Positions 56,762 through 64,000 of a stretch of DNA of 64,000 nucleotides are shown piece after piece (position 1 is the first letter of the stretch; each line of letters opens with the position of its first letter). The notes beneath the pieces were generated by a model. It was given only the letters and a program-made list of their open reading frames with translations, had not been told where the DNA came from and searched no databases. The position numbers were made by a program, and so were the translations under genes. Origin of the DNA: Pseudomaricurvus sp033283175 (lineage in GTDB: Bacteria > Pseudomonadota > Gammaproteobacteria > Pseudomonadales > Cellvibrionaceae); assembly GCA_033283175.1 (NCBI GenBank), contig JAWMQM010000001.1:1736001-1800000 (forward strand), given 5' to 3'.

Positions 56762-58531
56762 ATGAATAAAGCGGTCATGATCGGGCGCGTGCTGGAACTG
56801 CGCAATCTGTTGGATGATCTGGTGGCGGACGGGCGTCTCAGCGCCACCGACGCCAACTTTATCGCCGGCCAGAGCCGTACCCGTGAAGAGGCCACCATGC
56901 ACCCGGCCAGTTATGTGGCCAGCCAGCGTCTGGAGGACCGCGCCCATCCCGGCCGGACGCTGGACGAGCAGCGTATCTGCCAGTGGCTGGCGGAGCGGGC
57001 GGGTCTGCCACTGGTGCACATTGATCCCCTCAAGATCGACGTGGCGAAGGCCTCCGAAGTGATGTCCTACGCCTTTGCCAAGCGCCACGGAATCCTCTGC
57101 GTCAACAGCAACAGTGACGAGATCCAGGTGGCCTGCAAGCAGCCCTACCTGGATGACTGGGTGCCGCAGCTGGAGCATGTCTCCCGGCGGCGGGTAAAGC
57201 GGGTGTTTGCCCTGCCGTCCGATATCGACCGCTACATGGTGGAGTTCTACACCCTGTCCCGCTCCATCAGTGGTGCCGCCGGCATGGCGGGCCCCTCGGC
57301 GGTCACCAACTTCGAGCAGTTGCTGGAGCTGGGTGCCAGCAAGGACCCGGAGGCCAACGACCAACACATCGTCAATATCGTCGACTGGTTGCTGCAGTAC
57401 GCCTTCGACCAGCGCGCCAGTGATATCCACCTGGAGCCGCGCCGTGATATTGGCCGCGTGCGTTTTCGCATCGATGGTGTCCTGCATCAGGTGTACGAGT
57501 TGCCGGCGGCCATCACCAATGCGGTCACCAGCCGCCTGAAGATCCTCGGTCGTATGAACGTGGCCGAGAAGCGCAAGCCCCAGGACGGTCGTATCAAGAC
57601 CAAGCGCCCCGACGGCACCGAGGTGGAGTTGCGTCTCTCGACCCTGCCCACCGCCTTTGGCGAAAAGCTGGTGATGCGGATTTTTGACCCGGATGTGTTG
57701 CTGCGCAGCTTCACCGAGCTGGGCCTCACCGGCGAGGACTACGAGCGCTGGCAGACCATGCTCGGCAGTCCCCACGGCATTGTGCTGGTCACCGGCCCCA
57801 CCGGCTCCGGTAAAACCACTACCCTCTATTCGTCCCTCAAGCGCCTGGCCACCAGTGAGGTCAACGTCAGCACCATCGAGGACCCCATCGAGATGGTGGA
57901 GGAGGCCTTTAACCAGACCCAGGTACAGCACAATATCGGCCTCGATTTCGCCACCGGCCTGCGCACCCTGATGCGTCAGGACCCGGACATCATCATGGTG
58001 GGGGAGATCCGCGACCTGGAGACGGCGCAAATGGCGGTGCAGGCGGCCCTTACCGGCCACCTGGTGATCTCCACCCTGCACACCAATGACGCCCCCACCG
58101 GCATTACCCGCCTGCTGGACCTGGGTGTGCCCTCCTATCTGCTACGCTCCACGGTGCTGGGCATTATGGCGCAGCGACTGGTGCGCACCCTCTGCCCCCA
58201 CTGTAAGGAGCCGGGCGAGGTGGACAGCGATGCCTGGCAGCAGCTGGTCTCGCCCTGGCGCGCGCCGGCACCGAAGGCGTTCTACAAGCCGGTGGGGTGC
58301 CTGGAGTGCCGCAATACCGGCTATCTTGGCCGTCAGGGCATCTATGAAATCATGCCCTTAAGCGAATCGTTGCAGCGGCTGGTCGAAGCCCCCTGTGACC
58401 TGTCGGAGCTGCGCAAGCTGGCCATGCGTGAAGGCATGCGCACCCTGCGATTGTCCGGTGCCCAGAAGGTGGCACAGGGCATTACCACCATTGAAGAGGT
58501 TATGCGGGTGGCGCCACCGGTGGAGTACTGA
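56762..58531 (+). CDS. GspE/PilB-family secretion ATPase
   Basis: The 589-residue protein has an N-terminal GspE_N/MshEN-like domain (about residues 20-170), then the ATPase core: Walker A GPTGSGKTTT (345-354), Asp box STIEDPIEMVEE, Walker B DIIMVGEIRDLETAQMAV, His box GHLVISTLHTND, and the tetra-Cys zinc site CPHCKEPGEVD with CLECRNTGYLG. Zinc-site and NTE make it like PilB/GspE assembly ATPases; no other type II secretion or type IV pilus gene is in the window, so it is an orphan paralogue, perhaps serving such a system elsewhere. It precedes glnE by 88 bp. Confidence 0.93.
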   Translation: MNKAVMIGRVLELRNLLDDLVADGRLSATDANFIAGQSRTREEATMHPASYVASQRLEDRAHPGRTLDEQRICQWLAERAGLPLVHIDPLKIDVAKASEVMSYAFAKRHGILCVNSNSDEIQVACKQPYLDDWVPQLEHVSRRRVKRVFALPSDIDRYMVEFYTLSRSISGAAGMAGPSAVTNFEQLLELGASKDPEANDQHIVNIVDWLLQYAFDQRASDIHLEPRRDIGRVRFRIDGVLHQVYELPAAITNAVTSRLKILGRMNVAEKRKPQDGRIKTKRPDGTEVELRLSTLPTAFGEKLVMRIFDPDVLLRSFTELGLTGEDYERWQTMLGSPHGIVLVTGPTGSGKTTTLYSSLKRLATSEVNVSTIEDPIEMVEEAFNQTQVQHNIGLDFATGLRTLMRQDPDIIMVGEIRDLETAQMAVQAALTGHLVISTLHTNDAPTGITRLLDLGVPSYLLRSTVLGIMAQRLVRTLCPHCKEPGEVDSDAWQQLVSPWRAPAPKAFYKPVGCLECRNTGYLGRQGIYEIMPLSESLQRLVEAPCDLSELRKLAMREGMRTLRLSGAQKVAQGITTIEEVMRVAPPVEY

Positions 58532-58619
58532 TCCCCGGCCCGGCCCCGGTGGCAGGGCGATAGCCGCTCGCCGCCCCCCCCAAACAACCGATTACTGAAC
58601 CCTGCCTAACAGGATCATC

Positions 58620-61580
58620 ATGCTACCGATCGATTCCATTCCCCCGTTTCTTCATTCCCGCCTGCAACATAGCCAGGAACTCTGGCAGCACCGTGCCCCG
58701 GCGGAGCAGCAGCAACAGTTACAGCAGCTCTTGCAGCAGCACCCGCAGCTGCCGCCACAGCTGGCACGCATGTTTGTCGCCAGTGATTTTGTGCTGCAGT
58801 CCGCCTGTGACCGGCCGCAGGCGTTCGTGGAGTGGGTGGCCAGCGGCCTGTGGGGCGCGCCACTGACGCAGGAGGAGATGCAGGCCCTGCTGGGCCAGCG
58901 ACTGGCCTCGGTCGGCGACGACGACAAGGCCTTCGACCGCGCCCTGCGGCAGTTCCGCCGCGACATGATGCTGCGCATCGTCTGGCGGGATTTCTGTCGC
59001 CTGGCCCCCATGACCGAAACCACCGCCGATATGACGGCCCTCGCCGAGGTGGTCATCCAGGCCTCCATGGCGTTCCATGACCGCTTGCTGCAGGCACGCT
59101 ATGGCCAGCCCATTGGTCGCTACGGCAAACAGCCACAGCCGCTGGTGGTGCTGGGCATGGGCAAAATGGGGGGCTATGAGCTCAACGTCTCCTCCGATAT
59201 CGACCTGATCTTCTCCTATCCCGAGAGCGGCGAGACCGAAGGTGGGCGCAAGCCCATCTCCAACCAGGAGTACTTCATCAAGCTGGGGCAGAAGATCATT
59301 ACCAGCATCGACGCCACCACCGTGGATGGCTTTGTCTTCCGGGTGGATATGCGGTTGCGCCCCTATGGCCAGAGCGGCCCGCTGGTGGCCAACTTTGATT
59401 CGCTGGAAGAGTACTACCAGACCCAGGGCCGGGAGTGGGAACGCTACGCCATGATCAAGGCGCGGGTGGTCTCCGGGGACAAGCGTACCGGTGACGTGAT
59501 GCCGGGCGGGGTCAAGGCCGGAGAGCAGCTGATGGAGATGCTGCGGCCGTTTACCTACCGCCGCTACCTGGACTACAGCGCCATCGAGTCCATGCGTGAC
59601 ATGAAGGCGCTGATCAACCGCGAGGTGCAGCGCAAGGGCATTAACAGCGATGTGAAGCTGGGGGCCGGTGGTATCCGCGAGGTGGAGTTTATCGTGCAGG
59701 TGTTCCAGATGATTCGTGGTGGCCGCGATGTGCGCCTGCGCGAGCGTCAGGTGCTGAAACTGCTGCCGCTGCTGGAAGAAGAGGGCTTCCTGCCGGAGGG
59801 GGCTGCCGATGAGCTGGCACAGGCCTATACCTTCCTGCGCAATACCGAACACGCCATCCAGGGCTACCAGGACAAGCAGACCCAGTCGCTGCCGGTAGAC
59901 CAGCCGGACCTGGAGCGGCTCGCCTGGGTGATGGGCTTTGGGTCTGCGACCGATTTTCTCGCGGAGCTGGACCGCCACCGGGCGCTGGTCAACGATCACT
60001 TCCAGAAGGTTATCGCCGAGCCGGAGCGCGAGCAGCAGCAGGGCGATGAGCTGCGAGAGTGGGAGAGCCTGTGGCCCAAGGGTGTGGGGCCGCAACTGGA
60101 GGTCACCGACCTGGAGGGCTGGGCCCGTCACCTGGAACTGGCCGGACTGCAGGATGCCACGGACGTTGCCGGTGTGCTGCAGACCCTGGCCACCAGCCGT
60201 GCGGTCTCTGTAATGCAGCCGGAGGGGCGGGCGCGACTGGACGCGCTCATGCCGCGCCTGCTGAAACTGCTGGCCGAGCGCCAGGAGCCGGTGGAGACCC
60301 TGCGCCGGGTACTGGCAATGGTGGAGGCGGTCACCCGCCGCACCGCCTATCTGCTGTTGCTGGTGGAAAACCCCGGCGCCCTGCAGCAGCTGGTGCGCCT
60401 CTGCAGTGTCAGCAGCATGATTGCCGACCAGCTGGCCAAGCACCCGGCACTGCTGGACGAGCTGCTGGATCCCCGCGCCCTCTACCAGCCGCCGGACAAG
60501 GCCCAGCTGCGGGACGAGTTACGCCAGCAGATGCTGCGCATCAGTTGGGATGACCTGGAGAGCCAGATGGAGACCCTGCGCTACTTCCGCATGGCCCATG
60601 GCCTGCGGGTAGCCGCCAGTGAAGTAGCAGATATGCTGCCGCTGATGAAAGTGAGCGATTACTTAACCTGGCTGGCAGAGGTTATCCTGGAGCATGTGGT
60701 GGAGCTGGGTTGGCAGCAGATGCAGGTGCGCCATGGTCGCCCTACCGCCGGCGAGGGCGAGCCGGAGCCGGAGTTTGTGGTGGTTGGCTACGGCAAGCTG
60801 GGAGGCATTGAGCTGGGGCACGGTTCCGACCTCGACCTGGTGTTTATCCACAATGCCCCGGCCAACCGCTACAGCGACGGCGACAAGGAGCTGGATAACC
60901 AGACCTACTTCACCCGCCTGGGGCAGAAGGTGATCCACATCCTCAATACCCAGACCGTCTCCGGCCAGCTCTACGAGGTGGATATGCGCCTGCGCCCCTC
61001 GGGCAACTCCGGCTTGCTGGTGTCGTCGTTGACCGCGTTCGAGAAGTACCAGCGGGAAGAGGCCTGGACCTGGGAGCATCAGGCCCTCACCCGTGCCCGG
61101 GTGGTGGCCGGTGGCGGCGTGCTGGCAGAGCAGTTTGAGCAGCTGCGCGCCGACCTGTTGGCCCAGCCCCGGGAGCTGGACAAGCTGCGACAGGAGGTGG
61201 TGGAGATGCGCGAAAAGATGCGCAGTCACCTGGGTACCAAGGGTGGCGAGGAGGAGAAGGCGGCCCAGTTCCACCTTAAGCAGGACGCCGGTGGCATCGT
61301 CGATATCGAATTCCTGGTGCAGTACTCGGTACTGGCCTGGGCCCATCAGGACCGCAGCCTGACCCGTTGGAGCGACAACATCCGCGTTCTGGAGAGCCTG
61401 CAGGCGGCCGGTTTGATGGAAGCTGAGGATGCTGAACAGTTGATTGAGGCCTATAAAGCCTATCGCTCGGCAGGGCACCTGCTGGCGCTGCAACGGCAGC
61501 CGGGGGTGGTGCCGGGGGATCAGTTTGTGGCGGAGCGGGGCAATGTCAGGCGGGTTTGGGGGAAGTATTTGGGGGGCTAA
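58620..61580 (+). CDS. glnE: Bifunctional glutamine synthetase adenylyltransferase/deadenylase GlnE
   Basis: The 986-residue enzyme adds or removes AMP from glutamine synthetase according to nitrogen state. It has two nucleotidyltransferase domains: the N-terminal one with LGMGKMGGYELNVSSDIDLI FSYPES (GxxxxGG...SDIDL) and the C-terminal one with GYGKLGGIELGHGSDLDLVF IHN. Between them is the long helical regulatory part, and KLGAGGIREVEFIVQ/KQDAGGIVDIEFLVQY are the paired RE/DIEF motifs. Length and order are normal for the family (about 950). Link to urease: both respond to nitrogen supply. Confidence 0.97.
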   Translation: MLPIDSIPPFLHSRLQHSQELWQHRAPAEQQQQLQQLLQQHPQLPPQLARMFVASDFVLQSACDRPQAFVEWVASGLWGAPLTQEEMQALLGQRLASVGDDDKAFDRALRQFRRDMMLRIVWRDFCRLAPMTETTADMTALAEVVIQASMAFHDRLLQARYGQPIGRYGKQPQPLVVLGMGKMGGYELNVSSDIDLIFSYPESGETEGGRKPISNQEYFIKLGQKIITSIDATTVDGFVFRVDMRLRPYGQSGPLVANFDSLEEYYQTQGREWERYAMIKARVVSGDKRTGDVMPGGVKAGEQLMEMLRPFTYRRYLDYSAIESMRDMKALINREVQRKGINSDVKLGAGGIREVEFIVQVFQMIRGGRDVRLRERQVLKLLPLLEEEGFLPEGAADELAQAYTFLRNTEHAIQGYQDKQTQSLPVDQPDLERLAWVMGFGSATDFLAELDRHRALVNDHFQKVIAEPEREQQQGDELREWESLWPKGVGPQLEVTDLEGWARHLELAGLQDATDVAGVLQTLATSRAVSVMQPEGRARLDALMPRLLKLLAERQEPVETLRRVLAMVEAVTRRTAYLLLLVENPGALQQLVRLCSVSSMIADQLAKHPALLDELLDPRALYQPPDKAQLRDELRQQMLRISWDDLESQMETLRYFRMAHGLRVAASEVADMLPLMKVSDYLTWLAEVILEHVVELGWQQMQVRHGRPTAGEGEPEPEFVVVGYGKLGGIELGHGSDLDLVFIHNAPANRYSDGDKELDNQTYFTRLGQKVIHILNTQTVSGQLYEVDMRLRPSGNSGLLVSSLTAFEKYQREEAWTWEHQALTRARVVAGGGVLAEQFEQLRADLLAQPRELDKLRQEVVEMREKMRSHLGTKGGEEEKAAQFHLKQDAGGIVDIEFLVQYSVLAWAHQDRSLTRWSDNIRVLESLQAAGLMEAEDAEQLIEAYKAYRSAGHLLALQRQPGVVPGDQFVAERGNVRRVWGKYLGG

Positions 61581-61675
61581 GTTAGTTGCCGGGCCCAGGG
61601 GCAGTGCCACGTTCTGCTTCGATATTGAGACCAAAAAGATCGCGCGGTGGACCGCGCTCCTACGGCGCACGATCT

Positions 61676-61783
61676 GATTCTCGCAGGGGCCCAGTCCCCT
61701 GGGCGAGCCTTTTAATTACGCAACGTTCAGATTCTCGTAGGAGCCCAGTCCCCTGGGCGAGCCTTTTAATTACACAATGTTCA
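61676..61783 (+). repeat. Two tandem 54-bp repeats, REP-like
   Basis: Copies at 61676-61729 and 61730-61783 differ at a handful of positions; each contains CCCAGTCCCCTGGGCGAGCC then TTTTAATTAC. The core AGGAGC-CAGTCCCCTG-GCGA also occurs at 18316. They occupy the gap between glnE and convergent ilvE, and could terminate both transcripts. Confidence 0.85.
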
Positions 61784-61833
61784 GGTTGCTAAGGAGTAAT
61801 CGAACCCGGTACGCCCTTGAACCGGTGGACAAG

Positions 61834-62841
61834 TCAGCAGCTGGAAACGCAGGTCAGCCAGCCGTGGGTATCCTCGGCACGACCCCACTGGATGTCGTTC
61901 AGTGCCTTGCGCAGCTTGTTGGTGGTCGCACCGGCCTTGCCGTCACCCACCTGATACTCCTTGCCCTTGTGCAGCAGGGTGCCGACAGAGGTCAGTACCG
62001 CCGCAGTGCCGGACAGGGCCGCTTCGCAGCCGGGCTTCTGGCTGCGCTCCAGCAGTTCGCTGACGCTCAGGTCGCGCTCTTCCACGGTCATGCCCAGGTC
62101 GCGGGCGATGGTGAGGATGGAGTCGCGGGTGATGCCGTGCAGGAAACTGTCGTCCAGCGCCTTGGTGATCAGGGTGTTGCCATCGAGCAGCAGGAAGTTG
62201 GCGGCGCCGGTCTCCTGTACATCCCCACCGGGGCAGAAGAGGATCTGGTCCACCTTCAGGTCGCGCTTGGCGTTGAGGGTCGGGCGCAGGGCGCTGGCGT
62301 AGTTGCCGCCACTCTTGATACGGCCCATATGCGGCGCGCAGCGCATGCCGTCCTCTTCCAGCAGCAGTCGCAGGGCGACATCAGAGCCGCCGGCAAAGTA
62401 GTCGCCCACCGGTGACAGCAGCACGTACTGCATGGAGGTGAGAGAGGGGCCGGCGGCCTTGCCCACCGCTGGCTCTGTGCCGATATGGGTAGGGCGGATA
62501 TAGAGAGAGCCGGGTACTTCAGGCACCTGGCCGGCAAAGCTCTTGACCGCCATCACGATCATAGCTCGGGTCTGGGCGCTGTCGATGGCAGGCAGGGCCA
62601 GCAGCTCGCTGCTCTGGGCAAAGCGGGCGATATTGGCGTCCATACGGAAGATCTTGACGCTGCCATCGGCGTGGCGGAAGGCTTTCAGCCCCTCAAAACA
62701 GGTGCTGGCGTAGTGCAGGACATGGGCGCCGGGGTGCAGGCTGATGCTGTCACTGGGCACCATGGCGGCTTCGCTCCACTTTTCTCCGTCAAATACGGTC
62801 AGGGCCATTTCTGGCATGAAAACACTACCGAAGGCGGTCAT
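61834..62841 (-). CDS. ilvE: Branched-chain amino-acid aminotransferase IlvE
   Basis: The 335-residue class IV PLP aminotransferase performs the last step of valine, leucine and isoleucine synthesis. Motifs are YASTCFEGLKAFRHADGSVK (start of the family), MGRIKSGGNYASALRPTLNA with the PLP-Lys in IKSGGNYAS, and PGGDVQETGAANFLLLDG NT (Glu that holds the cofactor), plus CEAALSGTAAVLTSVG. SLYIRPTHIGTEPAVG fits the group II branched-chain type. It lies convergent to glnE; a stretch of 205 bp without genes upstream separates it from the glycosyltransferase. Confidence 0.96.
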   Translation of the reverse strand: MTAFGSVFMPEMALTVFDGEKWSEAAMVPSDSISLHPGAHVLHYASTCFEGLKAFRHADGSVKIFRMDANIARFAQSSELLALPAIDSAQTRAMIVMAVKSFAGQVPEVPGSLYIRPTHIGTEPAVGKAAGPSLTSMQYVLLSPVGDYFAGGSDVALRLLLEEDGMRCAPHMGRIKSGGNYASALRPTLNAKRDLKVDQILFCPGGDVQETGAANFLLLDGNTLITKALDDSFLHGITRDSILTIARDLGMTVEERDLSVSELLERSQKPGCEAALSGTAAVLTSVGTLLHKGKEYQVGDGKAGATTNKLRKALNDIQWGRAEDTHGWLTCVSSC

Positions 62842-63046
62842 AGGGCGAAACCTCGAAAACTGGGTGCGGCGGGGGACAGATCAAAATCAGACCGCGAATT
62901 GTAATTAGACCCCGGCAAAATTGGAATACTGACCTCTGTTCATTAGAACGCTTTCAATGGCATTTCCCGGAGCGTCCCGAGGTGTCGCCCCCGGCATTTT
63001 AGGGCGATCAGCCTGGTCCGCCGGTGTTGACGGGGCGTGGCGTCGT

Positions 63047-64000
63047 TCAGCCTGCAATGCCCGCAAACAGTTCTGCATACTGCCGGCTGATGCTGGCCGT
63101 GCTGTGGTGCTTGCTGTATTCGACACGAGCGTTGTCGGCGAGACAGGTGGCTTGCCGGGGGTTCTGCAGCAGTTGATTGATGGTATCCGCCAGTGGGGCA
63201 TACTCGTCAACGGGCGTCAAAAGGCCGGTGTGGCCGTCCTGGATAAGCTCGGAGGGCCCCTGGGAGTCGGTGGCGATAACCGGGCACCCGTGCAACCAGG
63301 ATTCAAGCACGATACCGCCGAGCCCTTCATGGCGTGACGGACAGATAAACAGGTCGGCGGTTTGCATCAGGCTGGCCACGTCGTTACGCCAGCCGAGGAA
63401 GCGAACCCTGTCGCTGATGTGCAGCTCCGTGCTGAGGGTCTCAAGGTTGTTCCTTTCGGGACCGTCTCCGGCCAGCCAAAGGGTTGCTTCAGGCACCCCG
63501 GCCAGGGCTCGCAACAATGTGTCGAAGGCCTTATTGGTGTGCAGGCGCCCTGCAGCCAGTAGCAGCGGGCGATCAGGCGGGGTGCCGAAACTGTCCCGGG
63601 GCAGCGGGGCGGCCGGGGCTTCGTCGGCGAAGTTGGAGATGTGCACCACCCGTTCAGCAGGCATGCCGCCTTTGACCAGATAGTCACAGATACCGAGGGT
63701 GTTTCCAATCCAGTAGTCGGCGTGCCGGTAATACTTCAGGTTGTAGAAGTGGCCCAGGCGACAAACCATTCTGTAATTACCCGCAGGCGTAATGTCGCTG
63801 GCACGGCTCATGTAGGTGAGTACAACATCCGGGTCCAGTGCTCGCAGGGTCTTGCGATACGAGTGACGATCGAGCAGATCCAGCGGGCTGCCAAAACGGA
63901 AGGTTTGTACGGACACGCCGGCGGCCTCCAATTGCGAGATCCGCTGGGGGTTGGCGCGGGTTAAGGCGGTCTGCTGCAGTGCGGGGTTCTGTGCGAGGGC
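63047..64000 (-). CDS. GT4-family glycosyltransferase (partial, 5' end outside)
   Basis: The minus-strand frame runs beyond the right edge; the visible part is about 317 residues. It has the C-terminal GT-B domain of retaining GT4 enzymes: PLLLAAGRLHTNKAFDTLLR ALAG, ATLWLAGDGPERNNLETLST, VRFLGWRNDVASLMQTADLF and the sugar-nucleotide-binding FICPSRHEGLGGIVLESWLH (E-x7-E motif). Such enzymes add sugars to lipopolysaccharide core or exopolysaccharide; next to ilvE and with a lipopolysaccharide cluster likely to follow outside the window, a LPS role is plausible. Confidence 0.92.
   Translation of the reverse strand, partial: ALAQNPALQQTALTRANPQRISQLEAAGVSVQTFRFGSPLDLLDRHSYRKTLRALDPDVVLTYMSRASDITPAGNYRMVCRLGHFYNLKYYRHADYWIGNTLGICDYLVKGGMPAERVVHISNFADEAPAAPLPRDSFGTPPDRPLLLAAGRLHTNKAFDTLLRALAGVPEATLWLAGDGPERNNLETLSTELHISDRVRFLGWRNDVASLMQTADLFICPSRHEGLGGIVLESWLHGCPVIATDSQGPSELIQDGHTGLLTPVDEYAPLADTINQLLQNPRQATCLADNARVEYSKHHSTASISRQYAELFAGIAG

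Noticed and set aside
1..64000. tRNA, rRNA or riboswitch genes
   Set aside because: Intergenic regions were read for T-loop (GTTCRANYC) plus acceptor pairing and known leader motifs; nothing convincing appeared, though small RNAs cannot be excluded by eye.

Overview
The window reads as chromosomal DNA of a GC-rich, free-living gammaproteobacterium, probably marine and near the Pseudomonadales/Cellvibrionales. This rests on the urea-uptake/urease locus, EptA, PitA, GlnE and IlvE, a PEP-CTERM protein and REP-like intergenic repeats; no rRNA or tRNA is present to test it. The window opens inside urtE and closes inside a glycosyltransferase gene.

Region by region. 1-6029: the end of a urea ABC transporter, then ureD-ureABC-ureEFG and a tiny His-containing membrane protein. 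6085-11518 (minus): lipid A phosphoethanolamine transferase EptA overlapping a PAP2 phosphatase, a DUF2889 protein, an acyltransferase and a LysR regulator. 11629-15444: a histidine phosphatase, an ACAD11-like acyl-CoA dehydrogenase, an APH-fold kinase and a convergent SDR, a set resembling 4-hydroxyacyl-CoA catabolism. 15560-23447: TetR/DUF4334 gene remnants, a MoaD-like/BNR-repeat pair, a GreA/B-type factor, a second APH-like protein, two VOC proteins, an LLM flavin enzyme, a HAD phosphatase and an unknown protein. 23704-24312 holds a DUF3604/HupE deletion scar. 24432-31439: a lipoprotein, a glutamine-synthetase-family ligase, a flavin reductase, a membrane protein, DUF302, a small phosphatase, a CPXCG protein, a DJ-1/PfpI protein, and a divergent HxlR-OsmC pair.

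31546-42756 is accessory and scarred. It has a run of small unknown, often Cys-rich genes, a Tim44-like membrane protein, a PEP-CTERM protein, a TauD-type dioxygenase/ferredoxin/P450 cluster, a VIT transporter and an AT-rich 2OG oxygenase. Scattered among them are three partial copies of resident genes: the 5' end of the Tim44-like gene, the 3' end of the LuxR-type response-regulator gene and an internal piece of the VIT gene. Imperfect palindromes containing TCTGACCCC/GGGGTCAGA accompany them.

43016-47409 encodes a two-component pair: a 1160-residue sensor that fuses an NCS1-permease-like module, a Cys-rich linker, a histidine kinase and a receiver, and its LuxR-type partner. 48036-54147 is the most unusual part of the window. 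An exported protein made largely of Asp-Asn-Ser repeats is followed by a second small exported protein, a standalone C39 peptidase and an exported protein with a double-Gly motif. Convergent to these are an outer-membrane-barrel-like protein and a bacterial enhancer-binding protein with GAFTHA in place of GAFTGA. The architecture resembles Fap functional-amyloid operons, but the main protein does not look like FapC. The window ends with core genes: pitA and its DUF47 partner, a GspE-like ATPase, glnE, ilvE and a GT4 glycosyltransferase.
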